Below, one piece after another: positions 48,781-58,873 of a stretch of 60,434 bases of DNA. Source of the stretch: an uncultured Oscillospiraceae bacterium. GTDB taxonomy: Bacteria; Bacillota; Clostridia; Oscillospirales; Oscillospiraceae. The notes below the pieces were generated by a model, which saw only the letters and a list, made by a program, of their open reading frames with translations, had not been told where the DNA came from and did no database searches. The DNA lies in NCBI GenBank assembly GCA_934597125.1, contig CAKTQM010000005.1, forward strand, positions 1 to 60,434, in the 5' to 3' direction. Each line of letters opens with the position of its first letter. Positions within the stretch are counted from its first letter, which is position 1. Made by a program: the position numbers and the translations under genes.

Positions 48781-50133
48781 ATGAAAAAAATCGTTGTTTT
48801 TGTGCTGGCGGCGGTGATGCTGCTGTCCGCGCTGACCGGCTGCGGCGCGAGCGCCGAGGGCGAGGCCTCGGTGCAGTCTGTGTCCATGATCTGCGGACTG
48901 GGTGGTATGGGACTGGTGGACCGCTTTGCCGGTATGGTCACCGCCCAGAGCGAGACACAGGTCAAAAAGGACGACAACGCCACGGTGGCCTCCATCAGTG
49001 TGAAGGTGGATCAGGAGGTCAAGGAGGGCGATGTGCTGTTTACCTATGATATGAGCCAGGCGACGCTGAATCTGGAAAAGGCCCAGCTGGAGCTGGAGAA
49101 CCTGAAAAACGAGCTGGAGAGCAAGAAGCAGGAGAAGGAGCAGCTGGAGAAGGATAAGCTGACCGCCAGCGCCGACGACCAGATGCAGTACACCCTGGAG
49201 ATCCGGCAGGTGAACACGGACATTCTGCAGAAGGAATACGACATCTCGGTGAAGGCCAAGGACATCGAAAAGCTGCAGAACACCGTGAAGAACGTGTCGG
49301 TGACGGCGCCGGTGACGGGCCGCATCAAGGCCATCAACGAAAACGGCGGCACCGACCAGATGGGTAACCCCCTGCCCTTTATGACAATTGTGGAGACCAC
49401 GGGGTTCCGGGTCAAGGGCTATGTGAACGAGAACAACGCCGGCACGCTGACGGAGGGCACCAATGTGGTGGTGCGCTCCCGCGTCAGCGATCAGACGTGG
49501 AAGGGCACCATCTCCATGATCGACTGGGAGAACGCCCAGCAGGGCAGCCAGAATCGCTCTTATGACAGCGGCAGCGACGACACGGCTGTGTCCAGCAAAT
49601 ATCCCTTCTATGTGGAGCTGGAGAGCAGCGACGGGCTGCTGCTGGGACAGCATGTGTACATCGAGCCGGATTACGGCCAGGATGCGGAGCAGGACGCCGA
49701 CACCCTGAAGCTGCCGAGCTTTTACATCAACGACGCGGATTCCTCCCCCTGGGTGTGGGCCCAGAACGGCAAGGGCAAGCTGGAAAAGCGCAGCCTGAAG
49801 CTGGGGGACTATGACGCGGAGATGGATACTTACGTGGTCACGGACGGGTTGACCGCCGAGGACTATATCGCCTTCCCCGACGAGAGCCTGAAGGCGGGGA
49901 TGACCTGCGTTACCTATGACGAGGCCACCTTTGATCCCAGCATGGGCGGCGATATGGCAGACGGCGATATGAGCGGCGTGGACGGCATGGACGGCGCGCC
50001 TGTGGACGGTATGGACGGCGCGGACGTGATGCCGGAGGGCGGCACGGAGGGCGCTGTGGATGGAATGCCGGAGGACGGCGGCGCGGCGGCGCTGCCTGCC
50101 GCGGACGCCGACATGCAGGTTGTGGAGGGCTGA
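48781..50133 (+). CDS. Membrane-fusion (RND/HlyD-type) lipoprotein adaptor
   Basis: 450 aa. The signal MKKIVVFVLAAVMLLSALTG is followed by C21, a likely lipidated cysteine. A split lipoyl domain (VASISVKVDQEVKEGDVLFTYD; VTAPVTGRIKAI) brackets a long Leu/Glu/Lys coiled coil (about 100-175). A beta-barrel follows. The final 60 residues are Gly/Asp/Met-rich (MGGDMADGDMSGVDGMDGAP), an unusual flexible tail. It would link the MacB-type permease to the outside. It leads the four-gene export operon, two bases before the ATPase gene. Confidence 0.9.
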   Translation: MKKIVVFVLAAVMLLSALTGCGASAEGEASVQSVSMICGLGGMGLVDRFAGMVTAQSETQVKKDDNATVASISVKVDQEVKEGDVLFTYDMSQATLNLEKAQLELENLKNELESKKQEKEQLEKDKLTASADDQMQYTLEIRQVNTDILQKEYDISVKAKDIEKLQNTVKNVSVTAPVTGRIKAINENGGTDQMGNPLPFMTIVETTGFRVKGYVNENNAGTLTEGTNVVVRSRVSDQTWKGTISMIDWENAQQGSQNRSYDSGSDDTAVSSKYPFYVELESSDGLLLGQHVYIEPDYGQDAEQDADTLKLPSFYINDADSSPWVWAQNGKGKLEKRSLKLGDYDAEMDTYVVTDGLTAEDYIAFPDESLKAGMTCVTYDEATFDPSMGGDMADGDMSGVDGMDGAPVDGMDGADVMPEGGTEGAVDGMPEDGGAAALPAADADMQVVEG

Positions 50134-50135
50134 GC

Positions 50136-50816
50136 ATGATCTTACAGATGCGGGATATTTGCAAGGATTATCCCATGGGCAAGACCGTGACCCGCGTGCT
50201 GAAAAACGTGAGTCTGGACGTGTCCGAGGGGGATTATCTGGCCATTATGGGGCCCTCCGGCAGCGGAAAGACCACGCTGATGAACCTGATCGGCTGTCTG
50301 GATGTGCCCACCAGCGGCAGCTATCTGCTGGGGGATCGGGAGATCACCAAGTGCAGCGGCAAGGAGCTGGCGGAGGTGCGGAACAAGGAGATTGGGTTCG
50401 TGTTCCAGTCCTTCCACCTGCTGCCGAAGCTGACGGCGCTGGATAACGTGGCGCTGCCGCTGCTGTACGGCGGCGTGAAGAAGGAGGAGCGGCGGGAGCG
50501 GGCCCGCGCGGCGCTGGAGACGGTGGGGCTTTCCGATCGGATCGACCACCGGCCCGACCAGCTGTCCGGCGGACAGTGCCAGCGTGTGGCCATTGCCCGG
50601 GCCATTGTGGGCAAGCCGCGGCTGCTGCTGGCGGATGAGCCCACCGGCGCGCTGGACAGCGCCAGCGGCGCACAGGTGATGGAGCTGTTCCATCAGCTGC
50701 ACGCCGACGGCTCCACCATTATCATGATCACCCATGACCGGAACATTGCCCATCACGCGGATACGATTATGACCATCAAGGACGGCGTGCTGAGCGGAGG
50801 AGAAAAGGATGAATAA
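50136..50816 (+). CDS. MacB/LolD-type ABC transporter ATPase
   Basis: 226 aa. Walker A GPSGSGKT (39-46), Q-loop F90-Q91 (FVFQSF), signature LSGGQCQR (143-150; Cys where Gln is common), Walker B LLLADEPT (163-170) and H-loop MITHDRN. It powers the permease encoded two genes downstream. Such four-part systems expel antimicrobial peptides or other amphiphiles, or use ATP for mechanotransmission rather than transport; substrate unknown. Its end overlaps the second adaptor by eight bases. Confidence 0.95.
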   Translation: MILQMRDICKDYPMGKTVTRVLKNVSLDVSEGDYLAIMGPSGSGKTTLMNLIGCLDVPTSGSYLLGDREITKCSGKELAEVRNKEIGFVFQSFHLLPKLTALDNVALPLLYGGVKKEERRERARAALETVGLSDRIDHRPDQLSGGQCQRVAIARAIVGKPRLLLADEPTGALDSASGAQVMELFHQLHADGSTIIMITHDRNIAHHADTIMTIKDGVLSGGEKDE

Positions 50817-52695
50817 GACGCTAAAACGGGCACTGCTGATCGCCGGCGGCGTGGTGGCGGCCTGCGGCATCGTGTGGGGCGGCCTGACGCTGGCCCGCAA
50901 CGCCCAGCGGGGCAATGTGAATGTGTACGCGGTGTCGGATTTCAGCATGAGCGATTACTGGGGCGACACCTCTCAGACCAGCGGCATGGTGTCCACCGAC
51001 AAGGTGCAGAAGATCTACCTGTCCGACACGCAGAAGATCAACAACGTCTATGTGGAGGAGGGGCAGAGCGTCAAGAAGGGCGACAGGCTGCTGGGCTATG
51101 ATACGACACTGACCTCGCTGGATATCGAGCGGGCGCAGATCGCCTATGAGAAGGAGAAGCTGGCGCTGGAAACGGCCAAGCAGGATCTGGAGCGGCTGAA
51201 GCTGGCCTTTGACAAAGACGCGCTGGAGGATGAGATCGACGCGCTGAACAAGAAGATCGACAAGATCATCGCGGAGAATATCAAGAAATGGCGGGACGAG
51301 ACCAACCGCGACGTGCTGCAGATCAGCGAATATAAGAAAGACCCGAATTGGACGGCGACGCCCATCACCAAGGACGGCAAGGGCACCAAGGAGGCGCCGC
51401 TGTATTACCACTGGCACACCAAGGATGAACTGACGGCGGAGAATCTGCTGGAGCTGGTGCCGAAGGCGATGCGGGACGCGGCCATCGAGAAGCTGAAGAG
51501 CGGCGGGAAGCTGGAGGATCTGAAGGACGACCAGAAGACCGTTTATGTGGTGCTGGTGATTCATGAGGACAACAAGACGCTGGGCAGCGCCTACAGCTGC
51601 GGCTTACAGCTGACGCTGGACAAGGCGGAGACGCCCAAGCAGGAGGAGGGCGGCACCACCGGAGGCACCGTCAGCGGCAACGCTTTGACGGGGCAGGAGG
51701 GGACGCAGGGTATCGTTCTGCTGACCAATCCGGAGGAGGATGACGACATCGCGGAATTTACCGACCCTGCCACTCCCGGGGAATCTGTCGTTCCCGCGCC
51801 GCAGCCGGAGGAAGTGAAGCTGACGGTGCGGATGCAGCCGGCGGATCTGCCGGGGGCGACCATGGAGGAGATCGACGGCGTCAACGACGAGGTGCGGAAG
51901 CTGCGGCAGAATGTGGCGCTGCTGACGGAGCTGCTGAGCAATTCCTACACCCAGGCGGAGCTGGCGCAGCTGGAGAAGGATAAGTTGAAAGAGATCGCGG
52001 GACTGGACGTGACCATCAAGCTGGCCAAGCTGAATCTGGAGCAGGTCAAGAAGGAAGTGGGCAACGACACGGTCTACAGCGAGCTGGACGGCACCATCAA
52101 GGCGGTGCGCGATCCCAACAGCGCCGACTTTGACAAGTCCCAGGCGGTGGTGGAGGTCTCCGGCGGCGGAGGCTTCTATATCGACGGCGCTATCAGCGAA
52201 TTGGAGCTGGGCACCGTCAGCGTGGGCGAGAAGGTGCAGGTCAACTCCTGGATGACCGGCGCCAGCTGCGAGGGCGAGATCGTGGAGATCAGCGACTATC
52301 CCACCGACAACGCCAGCTCCTGGAGCGACGGCAACAGCAACGTATCCTATTACCCCTTCAAGGTATTCGTCTCGGAGGAGGCGGAGCTGCGGGAGGGGGA
52401 CTATGTGGATATGTCCTATCAGAATACCGTATCTGACGATGGCGGCAGCGCGCTGTATCTGGAGAGTATGTTCATCCGCACGGAAAACGGCAAGAGCTAC
52501 GTGATGGCCCGGGGCGAGGATGGCAAGCTGGAGCAGCGCTGGGTGCAGACGGGCCGCAACCTGTGGGGCAGCTATACCCAGATCCGCGGCGGACTGACGA
52601 CGGAGGACTTCGTGGCCTTCCCCTATGGCCGGAACGTGACGGCGGGAGCCGCCACCACCGAGGCCACACCGGATCAGCTGTATAACGGCATGTAA
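50809..52695 (+). CDS. Second HlyD-family adaptor, 628 aa
   Basis: Starts MNKTLKRALLIAGGVVAACG with a single membrane anchor (about 6-24). The lipoyl halves (VEEGQSVKKGDRLLGYDT; YSELDGTIKAVRDPN) lie far apart. Between them are two coiled-coil stretches and a roughly 180-residue insert (about 160-340) with TGGTVSGNALTGQEG, unlike simple adaptors. The C-terminal half is beta-rich. It is not a lipoprotein, unlike the first adaptor in the same operon. Having two adaptors for one ATPase and permease is uncommon; they may form a heteromeric channel. Confidence 0.88.
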   Translation: MNKTLKRALLIAGGVVAACGIVWGGLTLARNAQRGNVNVYAVSDFSMSDYWGDTSQTSGMVSTDKVQKIYLSDTQKINNVYVEEGQSVKKGDRLLGYDTTLTSLDIERAQIAYEKEKLALETAKQDLERLKLAFDKDALEDEIDALNKKIDKIIAENIKKWRDETNRDVLQISEYKKDPNWTATPITKDGKGTKEAPLYYHWHTKDELTAENLLELVPKAMRDAAIEKLKSGGKLEDLKDDQKTVYVVLVIHEDNKTLGSAYSCGLQLTLDKAETPKQEEGGTTGGTVSGNALTGQEGTQGIVLLTNPEEDDDIAEFTDPATPGESVVPAPQPEEVKLTVRMQPADLPGATMEEIDGVNDEVRKLRQNVALLTELLSNSYTQAELAQLEKDKLKEIAGLDVTIKLAKLNLEQVKKEVGNDTVYSELDGTIKAVRDPNSADFDKSQAVVEVSGGGGFYIDGAISELELGTVSVGEKVQVNSWMTGASCEGEIVEISDYPTDNASSWSDGNSNVSYYPFKVFVSEEAELREGDYVDMSYQNTVSDDGGSALYLESMFIRTENGKSYVMARGEDGKLEQRWVQTGRNLWGSYTQIRGGLTTEDFVAFPYGRNVTAGAATTEATPDQLYNGM

Positions 52696-52707
52696 GGAGG
52701 TGCGCGG

Positions 52708-53955
52708 ATGCTGGAAAATATCAATCTCGCCTTTCAGGGCGTGTGGAGCCACAAGCTGCGCTCCTTTCTGACGATGCTGGGCATCATCATCGGCATTGCC
52801 GCCATCATCACCATCGTGTCCACCATCAAGGGCACCAACGAGCAGATCAAGCAGAACCTGATCGGCGCGGGCAACAACGTGGTGAATGTGACGCTGATGC
52901 AGGACAACAACCAGATGGATTTCTCCTATGCGCCGGTGCCGCAGGGCATCTCCATGATCACGCCGGAGATGCGGGATGAGATCGACAAGCTGGATCGGGT
53001 GCAGGAGGCGTCTTTGTATCACAGCCGCAGCTGGGCGGATGGCGTGTACGTGGGCAACAGCTCCTTCAATGGCGCCATCTACGGCGGCGACAGCCATTTC
53101 CTGTCGGTGACGGGGTATATGGTCAACTACGGTCGGGGCTTTATCGACAGCGATTTTGCCACCTGCCGCAAGGTGGCGCTGGTGGACGCCAACACCGCAC
53201 AGAGCCTGTTTCAAGGTCAGAATCCCCTGGGCGGCACTGTGGAGATCCAGGGTGAGCCCTTTGTGGTGGTGGGCGTGGTGAGCCAGAAGTCCACCAGCGA
53301 GCCGGTCATCAACTCGCTGAACGACTATTACATGTACGCCGGAAATACCTCCGGCACCATTATGATACCGGACAGCTGCTGGCCCATTGTGTACCGGTAT
53401 GACGAGCCGTCCTCGGTGGCGGTGCGGGCCACGTCCACCAACGACATGACCGAGGCGGGCAACAACGTAGCCAAGTATCTGAACGAGAACGTGGTGTCCA
53501 GCGACAAGTACAAGTATCAGGCCAAGGATCTGCTGCAGCAGGCCGCCGACCTGCAGAGCCTGTCGGAGACCACCAACAAGCAGCTGATCTGGATCGCCGC
53601 CATCTCGCTGGTGGTGGGCGGTATCGGCGTGATGAACATTATGCTGGTGTCCGTCACCGAGCGTACCCGTGAGATCGGATTGAAGATCGCAATTGGCGCG
53701 CAGCAGAGCCGCATTCTGTGGCAGTTTTTGACGGAGGCGGCGGTGCTTACCAGTCTGGGCGGTATTTTGGGCGTGGCCTGCGGTATCGGGTTGGCCTACA
53801 TGCTCAGCTCGGTAATGGGGACGCCGGTGGCTATCAGTGTGGGTGCCTGCGCCATTGCCGTGGCGTTTTCCATGGTGATCGGCGTGGTGTTCGGCTTGAT
53901 GCCCGCGGTGAAGGCGTCGAAGCTGAATCCCATCGAGGCGCTGCGAAGAGAATAA
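52708..53955 (+). CDS. MacB-type ABC transporter permease
   Basis: 415 aa. One N-terminal helix ([21 protein letters not shown], about 20-40), a large extracytoplasmic MacB_PCD domain (about 45-280) and three C-terminal FtsX helices (about 290-410), with [22 protein letters not shown] before the second. It completes the operon with the ATPase and two adaptors, 12 bp after the second adaptor. Likely peptide or lipid efflux or resistance; not determined by sequence. Confidence 0.95.
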   Translation: MLENINLAFQGVWSHKLRSFLTMLGIIIGIAAIITIVSTIKGTNEQIKQNLIGAGNNVVNVTLMQDNNQMDFSYAPVPQGISMITPEMRDEIDKLDRVQEASLYHSRSWADGVYVGNSSFNGAIYGGDSHFLSVTGYMVNYGRGFIDSDFATCRKVALVDANTAQSLFQGQNPLGGTVEIQGEPFVVVGVVSQKSTSEPVINSLNDYYMYAGNTSGTIMIPDSCWPIVYRYDEPSSVAVRATSTNDMTEAGNNVAKYLNENVVSSDKYKYQAKDLLQQAADLQSLSETTNKQLIWIAAISLVVGGIGVMNIMLVSVTERTREIGLKIAIGAQQSRILWQFLTEAAVLTSLGGILGVACGIGLAYMLSSVMGTPVAISVGACAIAVAFSMVIGVVFGLMPAVKASKLNPIEALRRE

Positions 53956-53961
53956 GAGACA

Positions 53962-54007
53962 ACGACCCCTGCTGTGCTTTGCGGCGCAGCAGGGGGTCGT
54001 TTTATTG
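53962..54007 (+). terminator. Terminator of the export operon
   Basis: AACGACCCCCTGCTG-like and CAGCAGGGGGTCGTT arms with TTTTATT after; one mismatch in the stem. Confidence 0.85.
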
Positions 54008-54033
54008 TATGGGGTAAAGTTCTATAACAAGTC

Positions 54034-54221
54034 AAAGCCGCCCTTGTATAAAGGTACCCCAGTGCGCACACTGGGGCGTGCACAGCGGAGGCGGCGCGAA
54101 GCGCCGGAGATCGGAGGCTATGCCGCCGTAGCATCCATCTGGATTTGCAGTGCACATATTCGGACAACCCCTCAGTCACGGCTTGCGCCGTGCCAGCTCC
54201 CCTTACACAGGGGAGCCCTTG
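54034..54221. repeat. Repeat family A, copy 7
   Basis: Between the permease and glgB (413-bp gap; the rest is the terminator and glgB promoter). It begins AAAGCCGCCCTTGTATAAAGG, carries the CCCCAGTGCGCACACTGGGG module shared with copy 2, then GGCGGCGCGAAGCGCCGGAG, and ends CTTACACAGGGGAGCCCTTG. No gene in the gap. Confidence 0.85.
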
Positions 54222-54258
54222 AATTGGCTTCCTTCTTTTGAAACAATGGCCGTTTGCA

Positions 54259-54287
54259 TTGACGGGGGGGCGGAAATGGAGTAAAAT
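54259..54287 (+). promoter_or_regulatory. Promoter of the glycogen operon
   Basis: TTGACG (54259-54264) and TAAAAT (54282-54287), 17 bp apart, about 80 bp before glgB. Confidence 0.65.
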
Positions 54288-54368
54288 ACAAGGTACGATA
54301 CTGTGCGGAAGAATATCGCCATTTTTCACGGTGATGACGTGATATAACAGAGTCAGGAGGTGCCGGAG

Positions 54369-56240
54369 ATGAGCGGTGATCGGCTGCGGCGCGGCACATG
54401 GGACTGCGCGTATGAATATTATGGCGCCCACCTGTGTCAGGGCGGATGGGTGTTTCGCGTATGGGCGCCCCAGGCCCGTCATGTGGCGCTGAGCGGCGAC
54501 TTTAACGGCTGGCAGCGCTGGGACATGGCGCGGCTGGAGGACGGCACGTGGGAGCTGACGGTGGAGAACGCCGGACAGTTTGACGGCTATCAGTACGTGG
54601 TGACCCAGTGTGACGGGCGGGAGGTATGGAAGACCGATCCCTATGGCTTTCATCAGGAGACGCGGCCCTCTACCAACAGCAAGCTGTACGACATCGGGGG
54701 CTACACCTGGCATGACGAGAAGTGGCGCCAGCGCAGAGAGGGCACCCGCCCCGCCGAGGGATATGTGAACATCTACGAGGTGCATCTGGGTTCCTGGCGG
54801 CGGACGGAGGACGGCCAGGTGATGAACTACCGCGACATTGCCGACCAGCTGGCGGCCTATGTGCGGGATATGGGGTACAACTATGTGGAACTGCTGCCGG
54901 TGACGGAGTATCCGCTGGACGACAGCTGGGGGTATCAGTGTGTGGGCTATTTCGCGCCCACCAGCCGCTATGGTACGCCCCACGACTTCATGTATCTGGT
55001 GGACAGGCTGCACCGGTCGGGCATCGGCGTGATCCTGGACTGGGTACCGGCCCATTTCTGCAAGGATAGCCACGGACTGATCCAGTTTGACGGCTCGTGC
55101 CTGTATGAATACGGTGATCCGCTGAAATGGGAGCATGAGAGCTGGGGCACACGGGTATTTGACTTCGGCAAGCCGGAGGTGTGCAGCTTTCTGCTGTCCT
55201 CGGCCGCGTACTGGCTGCGGGAGTATCACATTGACGGGCTGCGGGTGGACGCGGTGGCGTCCATGCTGTATCTGGACTATGACCGGCAGCAGTGGCGGCC
55301 CAACAAGGACGGCGGCAAGGAGAATCTGGAGGCGATCGAATTCCTGCGGCAGCTGAACCGCACGGCATTTGCCATTGACGGCGCGGCGCTGATGGTGGCG
55401 GAGGAGTCCACCGCCTGGCCGATGGTGACGTATCCCCCGGAGGAGGGGGGACTGGGCTTCAATCTGAAGTGGAACATGGGCTGGATGAACGACGTGTGCC
55501 ACTATTTGAAGATGGATCCCTTCTTCCGCCAGCATCACCACAGAGATGTGACCTTCTCTATGGTGTATGCCTTTTCGGAGAATTTCGTGCTGCCGGTGTC
55601 CCACGACGAGGTGGTACACATGAAAGGCTCGCTGCGGGGCAAGATGCCGGGGGACAAGTGGCAGCAGCTGGCCGGCGTGCGGGGCTTTTACGCCTATATG
55701 CTGTGCCATCCGGGCAAGGTGCTGACCTTTATGGGCACGGAGCTGGGCCAGTGGCACGAGTGGGACTTCCGCGCTCCGCTGGACTGGTATTTGCTGGAGG
55801 AGGAAGAGGACTGCCGCCAGACCCATGCGTGTATTCGGGCGCTGAACAGATTCTATAAGTCCCACAGGGCGCTGTGGGAAAACGACCGGAACTGGGACGG
55901 CTTTCAGTGGCTGGTGGCGGACGACAACTGCAACAATGTACTGGTGTTCCGCCGTATCGCCCGGGACGGCCGGTCGCTGATCGCGGTGATCAACTTTTCC
56001 CCCGTGGCACTGGAGGGCTATCGCTTCGGCGTGCCGCCCAAGGCGCGGTATGAGGAGGTATTCAACACCGATGACGCCCAATGGGGCGGCAGCGGTGTAA
56101 CCAATCCGGAGCCCATCGTGACGGAGGCGATCCGCTCCCATCAGGAGGAGCAGTCCATCGCGGTACGGGTGCCGCCGCTGGGCGCGGTGATCCTGCAGGG
56201 AAAAGGCAAGTTTGTCAGACCAACCGGCGGGCGCGGATGA
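54369..56240 (+). CDS. glgB: 1,4-alpha-glucan branching enzyme
   Basis: 623 aa from ATG 54369, eight bases after AGGAGG. CBM48 with SGDFNGW (42-48) precedes the GH13 barrel. The catalytic nucleophile is D294 (GLRVDAV), the acid/base E345 (VAEEST), and S411-H412-D413-E414 supplies the third carboxylate D413. It creates alpha-1,6 branches in glycogen. It leads the operon glgB-glgC-glgD-glgA-glgP, 34 bp before glgC. The GH13_9 branching enzyme reading is clear. Confidence 0.97.
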   Translation: MSGDRLRRGTWDCAYEYYGAHLCQGGWVFRVWAPQARHVALSGDFNGWQRWDMARLEDGTWELTVENAGQFDGYQYVVTQCDGREVWKTDPYGFHQETRPSTNSKLYDIGGYTWHDEKWRQRREGTRPAEGYVNIYEVHLGSWRRTEDGQVMNYRDIADQLAAYVRDMGYNYVELLPVTEYPLDDSWGYQCVGYFAPTSRYGTPHDFMYLVDRLHRSGIGVILDWVPAHFCKDSHGLIQFDGSCLYEYGDPLKWEHESWGTRVFDFGKPEVCSFLLSSAAYWLREYHIDGLRVDAVASMLYLDYDRQQWRPNKDGGKENLEAIEFLRQLNRTAFAIDGAALMVAEESTAWPMVTYPPEEGGLGFNLKWNMGWMNDVCHYLKMDPFFRQHHHRDVTFSMVYAFSENFVLPVSHDEVVHMKGSLRGKMPGDKWQQLAGVRGFYAYMLCHPGKVLTFMGTELGQWHEWDFRAPLDWYLLEEEEDCRQTHACIRALNRFYKSHRALWENDRNWDGFQWLVADDNCNNVLVFRRIARDGRSLIAVINFSPVALEGYRFGVPPKARYEEVFNTDDAQWGGSGVTNPEPIVTEAIRSHQEEQSIAVRVPPLGAVILQGKGKFVRPTGGRG

Positions 56241-56274
56241 GCGCCGCTGCTGAAACATCAGGAGGTGCAGCCAC

Positions 56275-57489
56275 ATGAAAAAAGAGTGTATCGCCATGCT
56301 GCTGGCCGGCGGGCAGGGAAGCCGCCTGCATGTGCTGACCGGCGACATGGCCAAGCCCGCCGTTCCCTTCGGCGGGAAATTCCGCATCATTGATTTTCCC
56401 CTGTCCAACTGCGCCAACTCCGGCATTGACACGGTGGGTGTGCTGACCCAGTACCGGCCGCTGGAGCTGAACAACTACATCGGCAACGGTCAGCCGTGGG
56501 AGCTGGATCGGGCCAACGGCGGCGTGCATATCCTGCCGCCGTATCAGAGCGCCACCGGCGCCGTGTGGTACAAGGGCACCGCCAACGCCATCTATCAGAA
56601 CATCGGGTTTATCGACCTGTATGATCCCGATTATGTGGCGGTGCTGTCGGGCGACCATATCTACAAGATGGACTATTCCGACATGCTGCGCCGCCACAAG
56701 GCTGCGGGCGCGGCCTGCACCATCTCCGTGATGGAGGTGCCCTGGTCGGAGGCCAGCCGCTTCGGCATCATGAATGTGGACGGCGACGACAACATCACCG
56801 AATTCGCGGAAAAGCCCAAGGAGCCCAAGAGCAATCTGGCGTCCATGGGTATCTACATCTTTACCTGGGCCAAGCTGCGGGCGTATCTGATCGCCGACGA
56901 GGCCAAGGAGGGCTCCAGCAACGACTTCGGCAAGGACATCATTCCCACCATGCTGGCGGCGGGAGAGAAGATGGTGGCCTATCGGTTCGAGGGGTACTGG
57001 AAGGACGTGGGCACGTTGGACAGCCTGTGGGACGCCAACATGGACATGCTGACCCCGGGCTCCGGACTGAACCTGCTGGATGAGCGGTGGCCCATCCATG
57101 GCCGCACCGCCGTATGTCCCCCCGCCTACGTGGGCGAACATGCCGACATCGGCAACAGTGCCGTGGCCCGCGGCTGCGAGATCCTGGGCGAGGTGAAGAA
57201 CAGCGTTTTGTCCACCGGCTGCCATGTGGGGCAGCGGGCGGAGGTATCCTACTCCGTGGTGATGCCCGGCGCGGTCATCGAGGACGGCGCGCGGGTGGCC
57301 TATGCCATTGTGGGCGAGGGGTGCCGCATCGGGGCGAAGGCCCGCGTGGGCGCGCCGCCGGAGGAGGCGGCAGATCCCGACAGCTGGGGCATCGCCGTGC
57401 TGGGGCCCCACACCGAGGTGGCGCAGCGGGAAACGGTGCCGCCCAAGGCCATGCTTGACCGGACACACGGAAAGGAGGACGCGCAATGA
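56275..57489 (+). CDS. glgC: Glucose-1-phosphate adenylyltransferase, catalytic subunit
   Basis: 404 aa. [14 protein letters not shown] (9-22), [38 protein letters not shown] and the KDVGT motif are all present, with a C-terminal left-handed beta-helix. It makes ADP-glucose from glucose-1-phosphate and ATP, the rate-setting step. The catalytic motifs (EKP, KDVGT) identify it as the active subunit of the GlgC/GlgD pair. It overlaps glgD by four bases (ATGA). Confidence 0.97.
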   Translation: MKKECIAMLLAGGQGSRLHVLTGDMAKPAVPFGGKFRIIDFPLSNCANSGIDTVGVLTQYRPLELNNYIGNGQPWELDRANGGVHILPPYQSATGAVWYKGTANAIYQNIGFIDLYDPDYVAVLSGDHIYKMDYSDMLRRHKAAGAACTISVMEVPWSEASRFGIMNVDGDDNITEFAEKPKEPKSNLASMGIYIFTWAKLRAYLIADEAKEGSSNDFGKDIIPTMLAAGEKMVAYRFEGYWKDVGTLDSLWDANMDMLTPGSGLNLLDERWPIHGRTAVCPPAYVGEHADIGNSAVARGCEILGEVKNSVLSTGCHVGQRAEVSYSVVMPGAVIEDGARVAYAIVGEGCRIGAKARVGAPPEEAADPDSWGIAVLGPHTEVAQRETVPPKAMLDRTHGKEDAQ

Positions 57490-58598
57490 AGGGAATGCAC
57501 GGGATCATCTTCTCCTACGGCGAAAAGCCGGGGCTGGGACAGCTGACGGCCAACCGCATCCACGGCTCGCTGCCCTTCGGCGGCGACTACCGGGTGGTGG
57601 ATTTTATGCTGTCCAACATGGTTAACGCGGGGATCACCGACGTGGGCGTGATCATGCACGGCAAGTGCCAGAGCATGCTGGATCACCTGGGCACCGGAAA
57701 GAGCTGGGATCTGAGCCGTAAGGCCGGCGGATTAAAGCTGCTGCCCGCCTTTGCCTACAGTGAGAGCAGGGGCACCGTGGGGCCGTTTCGGGGCAAGATG
57801 GAGGCTCTGGGCTGCGTGATCGAGTATCTGCGGCACATCCGGCAGGACTATGTGGTGCTGTCGGACAGCGATCTGGTGGCGAATCTGCCGCTGCGGCAGG
57901 TGCTGGAGGGTCATATCGCCTCCGGCGCGGACATGACCTGCGTATGCACCAGCCATCCCGGCGAGAGCGGCGACACGTATTTCAAGCTGGACGACACCGG
58001 ACAGATCGTGGACACCGCTTATGATGTCCGCACACCGGAGGGGTATCAGAGTCTGAACATCTTCCTGCTGAGCCGCGAGCTGCTGCTGGCGCTGGTGGAG
58101 GAGTGCATGGCGCATGACCGCTACAGCTTCCGGCGGAATATCCTGCAGGAGAAGAGCAGGGCGCTGCGGTTCAACGGGTATGTGTGGGACGGCTTTGCCG
58201 CCCGCATCAACTCGGTGCAGGCGTACTATCAGCGCAGCATGGAACTGCTGCGGCCGGAGATCCGCGCGGAGCTGTTCTGCTCTCAGCGGCCGGTGTACGC
58301 CAAAGAGAATGACGCCGCCTCCACGTATATTGATCCGGATGTGGAGTGTGTCAACTCGCTGATCTCGGATGGCTGCGATATTCAGGGCAGTGTCCGCAAC
58401 TGTGTGCTGTTTCGGGGCGTCCGGGTAGAAAAGGGCGCCCATGTGGAGAACAGCATCCTCTTCAAGAACACGGTGGTGAAGGCGGGAGCCAACATCCGCT
58501 GCGTGATCGCCGACAAGAACGTGACCTTCGGCGGCGACGTGGCTATGGCGGGACACGCCCAGTATCCGCTGGTGGTGGAGAAGAATGTGAAGCTATAA
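57486..58598 (+). CDS. glgD: GlgD, regulatory subunit of ADP-glucose synthesis
   Basis: 370 aa, shorter than GlgC and related to it, but with an altered N-terminus ([18 protein letters not shown]) lacking the GGxGxRL loop and with no intact KDVGT. That is the pattern of Firmicute GlgD, which modifies GlgC activity in a heteromer. C-terminal beta-helix with [18 protein letters not shown]. It overlaps glgC, so the two are made together. Followed by a 275-bp repeat-filled gap before glgA. Confidence 0.95.
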   Translation: MKGMHGIIFSYGEKPGLGQLTANRIHGSLPFGGDYRVVDFMLSNMVNAGITDVGVIMHGKCQSMLDHLGTGKSWDLSRKAGGLKLLPAFAYSESRGTVGPFRGKMEALGCVIEYLRHIRQDYVVLSDSDLVANLPLRQVLEGHIASGADMTCVCTSHPGESGDTYFKLDDTGQIVDTAYDVRTPEGYQSLNIFLLSRELLLALVEECMAHDRYSFRRNILQEKSRALRFNGYVWDGFAARINSVQAYYQRSMELLRPEIRAELFCSQRPVYAKENDAASTYIDPDVECVNSLISDGCDIQGSVRNCVLFRGVRVEKGAHVENSILFKNTVVKAGANIRCVIADKNVTFGGDVAMAGHAQYPLVVEKNVKL

Positions 58599-58629
58599 GA
58601 GGCTGGCGTGAGATCTGAAGAACAGGACG

Positions 58630-58706
58630 TGGGGGCGGATGACTCTGTTCGCCCGCGGAGACATGTACGGTTATCGTCAGGGCGGACAGAGTCGTCCGCC
58701 CCTGCG
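58630..58706. repeat. Repeat family B, copies 5 and 6
   Basis: GGGGGCGGATGACTCTGTTC, then GCCC (58630-58656), and CAGGGCGGACAGAGTCGTCC, then GCCCC (58679-58706), inverted to each other, giving nested hairpins in the glgD-glgA gap. Downstream comes family A copy 8. Confidence 0.75.
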
Positions 58707-58735
58707 GAGTTTTGATTTTTTGCGGAGGGGCTGCC

Positions 58736-58800
58736 CGATAACCGACAATCCCCCAGTCTCGCTGCCGCTCGACAGCCCCCCTTTGCACAAGGGGGCCAAA
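58736..58800. repeat. Repeat family A, copy 8
   Basis: GATAACCGACAATCCCCCAG, a CGCTGCCGCTCG core, and CCCCCCTTTGCACAAGGGGG ending in CC. It resembles the left unit of copy 1 inverted. It lies inside the glycogen operon with no terminator T-run, so transcription probably continues into glgA. Confidence 0.8.
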
Positions 58801-58873
58801 TAGGAGGCGATGTGGGCATCGGCCCCTGCGGAATGTCATTTGATACCCGACAATGGAAAGAGGAGGACATCTG

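Noticed and set aside
53796..56474. 892-codon leftward open frame across the permease end and glgB
   Set aside because: Antisense to intact glgB, crosses repeat copy 7 and the terminator, has no ribosome site and no recognisable domains.
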